Positions 18,116 to 25,664 of a DNA stretch of 64,000 nt are shown one piece after another. The notes below the pieces were generated by a model, which saw only the letters and a list, made by a program, of their open reading frames with translations, made no database searches and was not told the origin of the DNA. A program made the translations under genes and the position numbers. Positions within the stretch are counted from its first letter, which is position 1. Every line of letters begins with the position of its first letter. Source of the stretch: Buttiauxella sp035271705 (lineage in GTDB: Bacteria > Pseudomonadota > Gammaproteobacteria > Enterobacterales > Enterobacteriaceae); the NCBI RefSeq assembly GCF_035271705.1, contig NZ_DATERI010000123.1, positions 8,260 through 72,259 of the forward strand, read 5' to 3'.

Positions 18116-19228
18116 GTGATCAGCCTATCCCAACTTTATATTCATCCAGTGAAATCTATGCGCGGTCTTGCCCTCTCGCATGCTCAGGCGACCACCAGCG
18201 GTTTGGCTTTCGACCGTATTTTTATGGTGACAGAGCTTGACGGTACTTTTATTACGGCGCGGCAGTATCCGCAAATGGTGCTATTCACTCCGGCAATCGC
18301 CCAAGATGGTTTATTTTTGAGTGCACCAGACGGCAGCTCTGCCACCGTACGCTTCGCCGATTTTCAACCTCAAGCCGAACCGACTGAAGTCTGGGGTAAT
18401 CATTTCACCGCGCAGATAGCGCCGGATGAAATTAACCAATGGCTAAGCGGCTTTTTTTCACGACCTGTGCAATTACGTTGGCTGGGAGAAACATTAACCC
18501 GTCGTGTAAAACGTCATGAAGAAGTGCCTTTGTCGTTTGCCGATGGTTTCCCGTTCTTGTTGGCCAACGAAGCCTCATTGCGCGATTTGCAAAATCGCTG
18601 TCCGGCGAGTGTGAAAATGACACAATTCCGCCCGAATATTGTTGTCACGGGCGCGCAAGCCTGGGCCGAAGATAGTTGGCAAGTAGTGCGCATTGGTGGT
18701 GTGACATTTGATGTCGCGAAACCCTGTAGCCGTTGTATTTTCACCACCGTCAGCCCAGAGCGTGGCCGCAAACATCCCAGCGGTGAACCTCTGGCGACGT
18801 TGCAACGCTTCCGTACCGCGCTTGATAATGGCGATGTCGATTTTGGTCAGAATCTGATTGCCCGTAATAGCGGTGTTATTCGTGTAGGTGATGAACTGGA
18901 AGTGTTAGCCAGCAAACCCGCGAAAGTGTATGGCGCAGGGGAAATCGCTGAAGTCGTTGAACCTTTTGAGCAACAAGAAAGTCTCTTGGATGTTGACTGG
19001 CAGGGTCAGGTTTTTCGTGGCAATAACCAACAGATTCTCCTTGAACAGCTAGAACAGCAAGGCGTTCGTGTGCCTTATTCTTGCCGAGCGGGGATCTGCG
19101 GTAGCTGTCGAATTAAGTTAGTCAGTGGGGAAGTGAAAGCATTGAAAAAAAGCGCCGTGGGAAATGATGGCACTATTCTCTGTTGCAGTTGCGTTCCTGC
19201 TGGAGATGTAAAGATCGAAGAGGTTTAA
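18116..19228 (+). CDS. ycbX: MOSC-domain oxidoreductase with C-terminal 2Fe-2S ferredoxin domain
   Basis: Molybdenum-cofactor-linked enzyme known in E. coli to reduce N-hydroxylated base analogues. MOSC N-terminal domain about 3-100 (LYIHPVKSMRG), MOSC domain about 110-265 with the cofactor Cys in KPCSRCIFTTVSPE, and a plant-type ferredoxin domain about 285-370 with CRAGICGSC and a distal ILCCSC. The open frame extends upstream into ERIC 2, but GTG at 18116 has GGAGAG 7 bases before it and aligns with the E. coli N-terminus, giving 370 residues against 369. It overlaps the convergent zapC by 4 bases. Confidence 0.94.
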   Translation: MISLSQLYIHPVKSMRGLALSHAQATTSGLAFDRIFMVTELDGTFITARQYPQMVLFTPAIAQDGLFLSAPDGSSATVRFADFQPQAEPTEVWGNHFTAQIAPDEINQWLSGFFSRPVQLRWLGETLTRRVKRHEEVPLSFADGFPFLLANEASLRDLQNRCPASVKMTQFRPNIVVTGAQAWAEDSWQVVRIGGVTFDVAKPCSRCIFTTVSPERGRKHPSGEPLATLQRFRTALDNGDVDFGQNLIARNSGVIRVGDELEVLASKPAKVYGAGEIAEVVEPFEQQESLLDVDWQGQVFRGNNQQILLEQLEQQGVRVPYSCRAGICGSCRIKLVSGEVKALKKSAVGNDGTILCCSCVPAGDVKIEEV

Positions 19229-19767
19229 ACGGCCTGGTCAAGACTGAGGTCGTTACCCATCGGTTGCGGCCTTAATCTGTCATTCATCACTTTAATAGCA
19301 TCACCAAGTTGCATGGTACGGCCTGCAAGTTGCAAACCCGGTTGGGCCAGCAAACAAAGTGCTGCGTTATTACCGGCTTCAACCACCAGCAGATTAACCT
19401 GCTGCATATCCTCACTCAACCATACACAAGCGGCATCACCAGGTATGGGTTGCCAGCACTCTCCATGAGAGATGAAGTGCCAGCTTTTTGGCATTTGCGG
19501 CTTCAGATAACGAATGGCGACCAACGCATTTAACACCAGTTCGGCACGCTGTTCTTTACTTAATAACAGGTCACGACATTTCTCTTCGAAGGAGAAGTAA
19601 AGCGCTGCGTCATCAACACAAAACCCAGTCTTTTCAAAGGCATCGGGTGTGAGCATTTTACGAGGGAAACGGGAACGGAATAGCATACCATTGGCTAAAT
19701 CGAGCATCATACGATCATGCTCTTCATCAAAATACCAACGCCAATTATCGTCCGGTTTTATCCGCAT
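19225..19767 (-). CDS. zapC: Z-ring stabilising protein ZapC
   Basis: Cytoplasmic FtsZ-binding protein that promotes bundling of protofilaments. 180 residues, the same length as in E. coli, starting MRIKPDDNWRWYFDEEHDRM with the conserved LDLANGMLFRSRF and PQMPKSWHFISHGE. Its end overlaps that of ycbX (TTAA at 19225-19228 serves both stop codons). It has its own upstream region of about 110 bases after the pyrD terminator. Confidence 0.96.
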   Translation of the reverse strand: MRIKPDDNWRWYFDEEHDRMMLDLANGMLFRSRFPRKMLTPDAFEKTGFCVDDAALYFSFEEKCRDLLLSKEQRAELVLNALVAIRYLKPQMPKSWHFISHGECWQPIPGDAACVWLSEDMQQVNLLVVEAGNNAALCLLAQPGLQLAGRTMQLGDAIKVMNDRLRPQPMGNDLSLDQAV

Positions 19768-19879
19768 AACTAGTTGCCCTTTCGTTTATTCCCACGATTT
19801 AAAACATCCTTCCCGCCGCTTCGTTAATGAGCATATTAATGAAAGACCAATATGTCTAATTTAGCAACAGTGGTGGAAT

Positions 19880-19915
19880 ATAAAACAACCAGGGCTGAAA
19901 ATAAAGCCCTGGTTG
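19880..19915 (-). terminator. pyrD terminator
   Basis: CAACCAGGGCT (19886-19896) pairs with AGCCCTGGTTG (19905-19915). On the minus strand the stem is followed by TTTTATATT. It lies 21 bases after the pyrD stop. Confidence 0.85.
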
Positions 19916-19936
19916 TCTGAAAGGTAAACGCTGAGA

Positions 19937-20947
19937 CTAGATTCCTGAGACGATTTCTTTTATCAGCGGTGGGCCTTTAAATATGAAACCGGAATATATT
20001 TGAACCAGTGAGGCACCCGCCGCCATCTTCTCGCGAGCAGCAATCACCGAATCAATACCACCGACACCAATAATCGGTAAACGACCATTTAATTCTTGCG
20101 ACAGACGACGAATAATTTCTGTACTCTTCAATTGCACTGGGCGGCCACTTAATCCCCCCATTTCATCGCAATATTTCATGCCCTGAACGAGGCTACGATC
20201 CAATGTAGTATTGGTTGCAATGACTCCGTCAATATTATGGCGGACTAAACTGTCAGCAACCTGGATCAATTCTTCCTCGGATAGATCCGGGGCAATCTTC
20301 ACAGCCACTGGCACATATTTATGGTGCAATTCCTGAAGCGTTTGCTGCTTATTTTTAATCGCAACTAACAGATCATCTAACGCTTCGCCGTATTGCAGCG
20401 AGCGCAATCCTGGGGTATTTGGTGAGGAAATATTGATCGCGATATAACCCGCATAAGGATAAATTTTATCCATGCAGATCAAATAGTCGTCTTTACCTTG
20501 CTCAACTGGAGTGTCTTTATTCTTGCCAATATTGATGCCCAACACCCCATCGAAATGGGATTTTTTGACGTTCTCGACCAGGTTATCTACGCCGTGGTTA
20601 TTGAACCCCATGCGGTTAATCAGGCCTTCTGCTTCTACAAGGCGGAAGATACGCGGCTTGTCATTTCCTGGCTGTGGGCGAGGCGTTACGGTACCAATTT
20701 CAATCGAGCCAAAGCCCATGGCACCTAGTGCATCAATACACTCACCGTTTTTATCCAAACCCGCAGCAAGACCCAGAGGGTTCTTAAATGTCAGACCCAT
20801 GCAGGTCACAGGTTTAGATGGCACATTTTGCCGCACCAGCCATTCGAGAGGTGTACCTGTTACACGACGCAATTGCTGAAATGTCACTTCATGAGCGCGC
20901 TCGGGATCGAGCTTGAAAAGGGCTTTACGAACGAAGGGATAGTACAT
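19937..20947 (-). CDS. pyrD: Dihydroorotate dehydrogenase (quinone), class 2
   Basis: Oxidises dihydroorotate to orotate at the inner membrane with FMN and quinone, the fourth step of pyrimidine synthesis. 336 residues. A short amphipathic N-terminal helix (MYYPFVRKALFKLDPERAHE) binds the membrane. Key segments are GLAAGLDKNGE, the catalytic Ser in INISSPNTPGLR, and FMN-phosphate binding IIGVGGIDSV with GASLVQIYSG. The open frame has 9 more codons upstream, but the ATG at 20945-20947 follows TGGAG and matches the family start. A leader hairpin and a PurR box lie upstream. Confidence 0.96.
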   Translation of the reverse strand: MYYPFVRKALFKLDPERAHEVTFQQLRRVTGTPLEWLVRQNVPSKPVTCMGLTFKNPLGLAAGLDKNGECIDALGAMGFGSIEIGTVTPRPQPGNDKPRIFRLVEAEGLINRMGFNNHGVDNLVENVKKSHFDGVLGINIGKNKDTPVEQGKDDYLICMDKIYPYAGYIAINISSPNTPGLRSLQYGEALDDLLVAIKNKQQTLQELHHKYVPVAVKIAPDLSEEELIQVADSLVRHNIDGVIATNTTLDRSLVQGMKYCDEMGGLSGRPVQLKSTEIIRRLSQELNGRLPIIGVGGIDSVIAAREKMAAGASLVQIYSGFIFKGPPLIKEIVSGI

Positions 20948-20962
20948 GAACACTCCAGAATT

Positions 20963-20980
20963 CCCAGTATACAAACTGGG
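20963..20980 (-). promoter_or_regulatory. pyrD leader hairpin next to the ribosome site
   Basis: CCCAGT and ACTGGG arms (read on the minus strand) form an 18-base near-palindrome ending 15 bases before the pyrD start codon, just ahead of the Shine-Dalgarno TGGAG. In E. coli and Salmonella, pyrD is controlled by a 5' hairpin that forms only when transcription starts at a C under high CTP. The position fits that mechanism; the exact start site here is inferred from an AT-rich -10 region at about 20984-20994. Confidence 0.55.
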
Positions 20981-21042
20981 GCAGTATTATTAACGATAAC
21001 GCCGCTGAATGGAATTGACCTGCGACAAAAAAGGCTGGATCA

Positions 21043-21058
21043 GCGCAAACGTTTTCTT
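21043..21058 (-). promoter_or_regulatory. PurR operator of pyrD
   Basis: GCGCAAACGTTTTCTT differs from the PurR consensus ACGCAAACGTTTNCGT at two positions and keeps the central CAAACGTTT. E. coli pyrD is a member of the PurR regulon. The site lies about 95 bases upstream of the pyrD start codon and about 140 bases before ssuE. Confidence 0.75.
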
Positions 21059-21196
21059 CCTCTGTGCTGTGTTATGCGATTTTTGGAAATTGATTACCAG
21101 ATAAATCATTTAGTGGAAAAACACTTCTGCGCGACTATCACACTCAATTGTTATCAAAGTTACTTAAATGCAAACATTTGGTTATAAGGATACGAC

Positions 21197-21772
21197 ATGC
21201 GTGTGATTACCCTTGCTGGAAGCCCCCGCTTCCCTTCCCGTTCCAGTGCTCTGCTGGAGTATGCTCGCGAAAAATTAAGCGCACTGGATATCGAGGTGTG
21301 TCACTGGCATCTACAGAATTTCGCACCTGAAGATTTACTGTACGCCCGTTTTGATAGCCCAGCACTGCTTGCCTTAATTGAGCAACTGCAGCAGGCCGAT
21401 GGCGTGATCATCGCGACACCTGTTTATAAAGCTTCTTTTTCTGGTGCCTTGAAAACATTGCTCGACCTGTTGCCTGAACGTGCGCTGGATAAAAAAGTTG
21501 TGCTGCCATTGGCAACCGGCGGAACTGTGGCACATATGCTGGCGGTCGATTACGCATTGAAGCCAGTACTTAATGCGCTGAAAGCACAGGAAATTCTTCA
21601 CGGTGTGTTTGCTGATGATAGCCAAATTGCCGACTACCAGCACAAACCCGTGTTCTCTAATAATTTACAACAACGCTTAGATAGCTCGTTGGAGACCTTC
21701 TGGCAGGCATTGCATCGTCGGGATTTTATCGTCTCCTCCCCGTTTAAAACTCAAGGAGTTGCTCATGTTTAA
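21197..21772 (+). CDS. ssuE: NADPH-dependent FMN reductase SsuE
   Basis: Supplies reduced FMN to the sulfonate monooxygenase SsuD. 191 residues, flavodoxin-like fold, with the N-terminal phosphate loop GSPRFPSRSSAL and the conserved TPVYKASFSGALKTLLDLLP. First gene of ssuEADCB. The ATG is preceded by AAGGA. The E. coli operon needs Cbl and CysB under sulfate limitation; a 249-base region shared with pyrD would hold these sites, but I could not identify one by eye. Confidence 0.96.
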   Translation: MRVITLAGSPRFPSRSSALLEYAREKLSALDIEVCHWHLQNFAPEDLLYARFDSPALLALIEQLQQADGVIIATPVYKASFSGALKTLLDLLPERALDKKVVLPLATGGTVAHMLAVDYALKPVLNALKAQEILHGVFADDSQIADYQHKPVFSNNLQQRLDSSLETFWQALHRRDFIVSSPFKTQGVAHV

Positions 21773-22715
21773 TCTGCTAAAACGTACCGCGCCATGGCTA
21801 ATGCTTACCGGTGCGTTGAGTCTGAGCGCGACAATTCACGCCGCTGAAACGGGGCCAGAGCAGTTGCGTATCGGTTATCAAAAAGGCTCAGTCAGTATGG
21901 TTCTGGCGAAAAGCCACGGCCTGCTGGAAAAAGAGTATCCGCAGACCAAGTTCCAGTGGATTGAATTCCCGGCGGGTCCGCAATTGCTGGAAGCCCTGAA
22001 TATTGGCAGTATCGATCTGGGCAGTACCGGTGATATTCCACCAATCTTCGCCCAGGCGGCGGGAGCAGATCTGGTTTATGTCGGTTCAGAACCGGCGAAA
22101 CCAAAAGCCGAAGTGATTCTGGTGCCGGAGAACAGCCCACTGAAAACTGTGGCTGACCTTAAAGGCCATAAAATTGCTTTCCAGAAAGGTTCAAGTTCTC
22201 ACAATCTCGTTCTTCGCTCATTACAAAAAGCAGGGCTGAAATTTACTGATGTTCAGGCGACTTATTTAACGCCGGCAGATGCACGAGCAGCCTTCCAACA
22301 AGGCAATGTTGATGCCTGGGCAATTTGGGACCCGTACTACTCTGCAGCCTTGCTCAACGGTGGTGTCCGCGTCCTGACCGATGCCAGCGGGCTGAATCTA
22401 ACCGGCTCTTTCTATCTGGCTTCACGCCCGTACGCTGAAAAAAATGGCCCATTCCTACAACATGTCCTCAAAACATTTAGCGATGCTGATGCGTTAACCC
22501 GCAGCCAGCGCGAAGCAAGTATTACGTTACTGGCAAAAACCATGGGGCTGCCTGAAAACGTCATCGCCACCTATTTCGACCACCGTCCACCGACAGTGAT
22601 TACCCCAGTCAGTGCAGAAACGGCAGCCAAACAACAGAAAACCGCTGACCTGTTTTACGACAACCATTTAGTGCCTAAAAAAGTCGATATTAGCACCCGC
22701 ATCTGGCAACCCTAA
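21765..22715 (+). CDS. ssuA: Sulfonate ABC transporter periplasmic binding protein
   Basis: Binds alkanesulfonates in the periplasm for uptake as a sulfur source. 316 residues with a signal peptide (about 1-27, cut after IHA). The mature part contains LRIGYQKGSVSMVLAKSHGL, GSIDLGSTGDIPPIFAQAAG and FQQGNVDAWAIWDPYYSAAL. The ATG at 21765 follows AAGGAG by 6 bases and overlaps the end of ssuE by 8. It ends at RIWQP; the E. coli protein has about eight more residues. An ERIC element begins 8 bases after the stop, so the tail may have been lost when it arose. Confidence 0.94.
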   Translation: MFNLLKRTAPWLMLTGALSLSATIHAAETGPEQLRIGYQKGSVSMVLAKSHGLLEKEYPQTKFQWIEFPAGPQLLEALNIGSIDLGSTGDIPPIFAQAAGADLVYVGSEPAKPKAEVILVPENSPLKTVADLKGHKIAFQKGSSSHNLVLRSLQKAGLKFTDVQATYLTPADARAAFQQGNVDAWAIWDPYYSAALLNGGVRVLTDASGLNLTGSFYLASRPYAEKNGPFLQHVLKTFSDADALTRSQREASITLLAKTMGLPENVIATYFDHRPPTVITPVSAETAAKQQKTADLFYDNHLVPKKVDISTRIWQP

Positions 22716-22722
22716 CCACAGC

Positions 22723-22848
22723 AATACCCGAATAATTTGAGTTGTATCGCAGCGGCAAGAGAATGCATCCCGATGAGCTTACATCAGTCAGTGACTCGGG
22801 TAAGTGAACGCAGCCAACAAAGAGACAACTCGAAGTATGACGGGGATT
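22723..22848 (+). repeat. ERIC element 3, inside the ssu operon
   Basis: About 126 bases from AATACCCGAATAATTTGAGT to CTCGAAGTATGACGGGG, core GAGCTTACATCAGTCAGTGA. It lies between ssuA and ssuD, and its right end is followed at once by the AAGGAG ribosome site of ssuD (22849-22854). It should be transcribed and folded in the polycistronic mRNA. Confidence 0.9.
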
Positions 22849-22861
22849 AAGGAGATAAATC

Positions 22862-24007
22862 ATGAGTCTGAATATGTTCTGGTTCTTACCTACCCATGGC
22901 GATGGCCACTACTTAGGCAGCAACGAGGCAGCGCGTCCAGTTGACCACGGTTACCTGCAACAAATTGCTCAGGCGGCAGACAGACTTGGCTTTACGGGTG
23001 TACTGATCCCAACTGGCCGTTCTTGCGAAGATGCGTGGCTGGTTGCCGCATCCATGATTCCGGTGACGCAGCGTTTAAAATTCCTGGTTGCACTGCGCCC
23101 GAGTGTTGTATCACCTACCGTAGCGGCTCGTCAGGCGGCTACGCTCGACAGGCTTTCTAACGGAAGGGCTTTGTTTAACCTGGTCACCGGGAGTGATCCG
23201 GAAGAGTTAGCCGCAGATGGCGTGTTCCTCAATCATCAGGAACGTTACGAAGCGTCAGCCGAATTTACCCGCATCTGGCGCCGCGTGCTGGAAGGTGAAA
23301 CGGTCGATTACGAAGGCAAACATATTAAAGTCAAAGGGGCAAAATTGTTGTTCCCGCCAGTACAGCAGCCGCGTCCACCGCTCTACTTTGGCGGTTCATC
23401 GGATGTGGCACAAGACCTGGCCGCCGAGCAGGTTGATCTCTATCTCACCTGGGGTGAACCTCCTCATTTGGTAAAAGAGAAGATTGAACAAGTACGCGCC
23501 AAGGCTGCAGCCCACGGACGCACAGTGCGTTTCGGTATCCGCCTCCACGTGATTGTGCGTGAGACCAATGAAGAAGCATGGGATGCCGCGAATCGTCTGA
23601 TTTCACAATTAGATGATGAAACCATTGCCAAAGCACAGGCCGCTTTTGCACGTACGGATTCCGTCGGCCAGCACCGTATGGCTGCGTTGCACGGCGGTAA
23701 GCGCGATAACCTGGAAATCAGCCCGAACTTATGGGCAGGTGTTGGCCTGGTGCGTGGCGGTGCGGGTACTGCGCTAGTCGGTGATGGCCCAACGGTTGCG
23801 GAACGCATTAACGAGTACGCCGCACTGGGTATCGACAGCTTTATCCTTTCCGGGTATCCGCATCTTGAAGAGGCTTATCGCGTCGGTGAACTGTTGTTCC
23901 CACACCTTGATGTCGCGATTCCACAAATTCCGCAACCCCGCCAGATACATGAGAAAGGCGAAGTGGTAGCGAATGACTTTATCCCGCGCAAAGTCGCGCA
24001 AAGCTAA
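22862..24007 (+). CDS. ssuD: FMNH2-dependent alkanesulfonate monooxygenase
   Basis: Cleaves alkanesulfonates to aldehyde and sulfite with FMNH2 from SsuE and oxygen. 381 residues, the same length as E. coli SsuD, luciferase-like TIM barrel. Recognisable segments include FWFLPTHGDGHYLGS, TGVLIPTGRSCEDAWLVAAS, RALFNLVTGSDPEELAADGV and YFGGSSDVAQDLAAEQVDLY. The ATG has AAGGAG 7 bases upstream, next to ERIC 3. It is separated from ssuA by 146 bases because of that element, and followed by ssuC after 10. Confidence 0.97.
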   Translation: MSLNMFWFLPTHGDGHYLGSNEAARPVDHGYLQQIAQAADRLGFTGVLIPTGRSCEDAWLVAASMIPVTQRLKFLVALRPSVVSPTVAARQAATLDRLSNGRALFNLVTGSDPEELAADGVFLNHQERYEASAEFTRIWRRVLEGETVDYEGKHIKVKGAKLLFPPVQQPRPPLYFGGSSDVAQDLAAEQVDLYLTWGEPPHLVKEKIEQVRAKAAAHGRTVRFGIRLHVIVRETNEEAWDAANRLISQLDDETIAKAQAAFARTDSVGQHRMAALHGGKRDNLEISPNLWAGVGLVRGGAGTALVGDGPTVAERINEYAALGIDSFILSGYPHLEEAYRVGELLFPHLDVAIPQIPQPRQIHEKGEVVANDFIPRKVAQS

Positions 24008-24017
24008 GGAGCCGCTA

Positions 24018-24809
24018 ATGACCCCTTCAACGCACAAACTGTTGTTGAGACTTGCCCCATGGGTGCTGCCGGTTGCCATTATCGCAATCTGGCAACTCTC
24101 CTCAAGCGTAGGTTGGCTTTCCAATCGCATTCTCCCATCGCCTGAAGGGGTGGTGGTCGCATTCTGGAACCTCTCAGCCAGCGGTGAATTGTGGCAGCAC
24201 CTGGCCATTAGTTCCTGGCGTGCGGTGATTGGTTTCAGTATCGGCGGTTCTCTGGGATTAATTTTTGGGCTGATTAGTGGGCTCTCCCGTTGGGGAGAGC
24301 GTTTTCTGGACAGCTCAATTCAGATGTTACGTAACGTCCCGCATCTGGCGCTGATCCCGCTGGTGATCCTGTGGTTTGGTATCGATGAATCAGCGAAAAT
24401 TTTCCTGGTTTCACTGGGTACGATGTTCCCCATTTACATCAATACCTGGCACGGTATCCGCAATATTGACCAGGGCTTGCTGGAAATGTCGCGCAGCTAC
24501 GGGTTATCCGGCTTTAGCCTGTTCGCCCAGGTGATTCTGCCAGGCGCGCTCCCTTCTATTATGGTGGGGATTCGTTTCGCACTTGGCCTGATGTGGCTGA
24601 CCTTAATCGTCGCAGAAACCATTTCTGCTAACTCAGGGATTGGTTATCTGGCGATGAATGCGCGTGAATTCTTGCAAACCGATGTTGTTGTCGTCGCCAT
24701 TATTCTTTACGCCCTGCTCGGCAAACTTGCTGATATCAGTGCGCAATTACTCGAACGTGCCTGGCTTCGCTGGCACCCGGCCTACCAGTCACAGGAGCAC
24801 AACGCATGA
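24018..24809 (+). CDS. ssuC: Sulfonate ABC transporter permease
   Basis: Inner-membrane component of the SsuABC importer. 263 residues with about six membrane segments, and the cytoplasmic coupling loop typical of such permeases (EMSRSYGLSGFSLFAQVILP, then GALPSIMVG). The open frame could begin 45 bases earlier, inside ssuD; the ATG at 24018 has AAGGAG 6 bases upstream and gives the E. coli length. Its TGA overlaps the ATG of ssuB (ATGA, 24806-24809). Confidence 0.95.
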   Translation: MTPSTHKLLLRLAPWVLPVAIIAIWQLSSSVGWLSNRILPSPEGVVVAFWNLSASGELWQHLAISSWRAVIGFSIGGSLGLIFGLISGLSRWGERFLDSSIQMLRNVPHLALIPLVILWFGIDESAKIFLVSLGTMFPIYINTWHGIRNIDQGLLEMSRSYGLSGFSLFAQVILPGALPSIMVGIRFALGLMWLTLIVAETISANSGIGYLAMNAREFLQTDVVVVAIILYALLGKLADISAQLLERAWLRWHPAYQSQEHNA

Positions 24810-25579
24810 ATACTGCTCGTTTAAATCAGGGGATCCCCCTACTCCTTAACAATGTGACCAAACGCTACGGCAACAAAACGATTTTGGATGAGCTGGAATT
24901 ACACATCCCCGCAGGACAATTTGTCGCGGTGGTTGGGCGCAGCGGCGGTGGCAAAAGTACGTTGTTGCGTCTACTTGCGGGGCTGGAGAATCCCAATGGG
25001 GGATCACTGATTGCCGGTAATGCGCCGCTACGTGAAAGCCAGGACGAGACCCGCTTAATGTTTCAGGATGCGCGTCTGCTGCCGTGGAAATCCGTGATTA
25101 ATAATGTTGGATTGGGGCTAAAAGGAAACTGGAAAGACGCGGCAACCCAGGCACTTGAGTCCGTTGGGCTTGCCAATCGCGCAACTGAATGGCCAGCAGC
25201 CCTTTCTGGTGGGCAAAAGCAGCGTGTGGCGCTAGCTCGCGCACTGATTCATCGCCCACGTCTGTTGTTACTCGATGAGCCATTAGGTGCGTTGGATGCC
25301 CTGACGCGTATTGAAATGCAGGAATTAATTGTTTCGCTGTGGCAGGAGCATGGTTTTACCGTGTTGCTGGTGACACACGATGTCAGCGAAGCCGTCGCCA
25401 TGGCAGACAGGGTTTTGTTGATTGAAGAAGGGAAGATTGGGCTCGATTTGACGATTGATTTACCGCGTCCACGTAAGCTCGGCTCTGTGCGCCTGGCTGA
25501 ACTGGAAGCGCAGGTGTTAGAGCGTGTTATGAAGCGGCAGGTGGTGGAAGAACCGGAACGCGTGGTGCGCACCGGTTGA
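24806..25579 (+). CDS. ssuB: Sulfonate ABC transporter ATP-binding protein
   Basis: ATPase of the sulfonate importer. 257 residues with Walker A GRSGGGKST (about 48-56), Q-loop in RLMFQDARLLPW, signature LSGGQKQRVALARAL, Walker B LLLLDEPLGALDALT and the switch His in LLVTHDVSEAVAMAD. Last gene of the operon, translationally coupled to ssuC by a 4-base overlap. A pair of REP units follows and may end or protect the transcript. Confidence 0.96.
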   Translation: MNTARLNQGIPLLLNNVTKRYGNKTILDELELHIPAGQFVAVVGRSGGGKSTLLRLLAGLENPNGGSLIAGNAPLRESQDETRLMFQDARLLPWKSVINNVGLGLKGNWKDAATQALESVGLANRATEWPAALSGGQKQRVALARALIHRPRLLLLDEPLGALDALTRIEMQELIVSLWQEHGFTVLLVTHDVSEAVAMADRVLLIEEGKIGLDLTIDLPRPRKLGSVRLAELEAQVLERVMKRQVVEEPERVVRTG

Positions 25580-25585
25580 ATTTCA

Positions 25586-25654
25586 TGGTGGATGACGCTC
25601 ATCGCTTATCCACCCTACGATTTTGTAGGGCGGGTAAACGAAGTGTCACCCGCC
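25586..25654. repeat. Pair of inverted REP-like units (BIME-type)
   Basis: Two hairpins point in opposite directions: GGTGGATGA...TCGCTTATCCACC (25587-25613) and GGCGGGTAAACGAAG...ACCCGCC (about 25629-25653), joined by CCCTACG-ATTT-TGTAGGG. This is the layout of paired REP (palindromic) units. It lies between the convergent ssuB and pepN, 10 bases from the pepN stop, and may act as terminator or mRNA stabiliser for either. Confidence 0.7.
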
Positions 25655-25664
25655 GCTTTACTGA

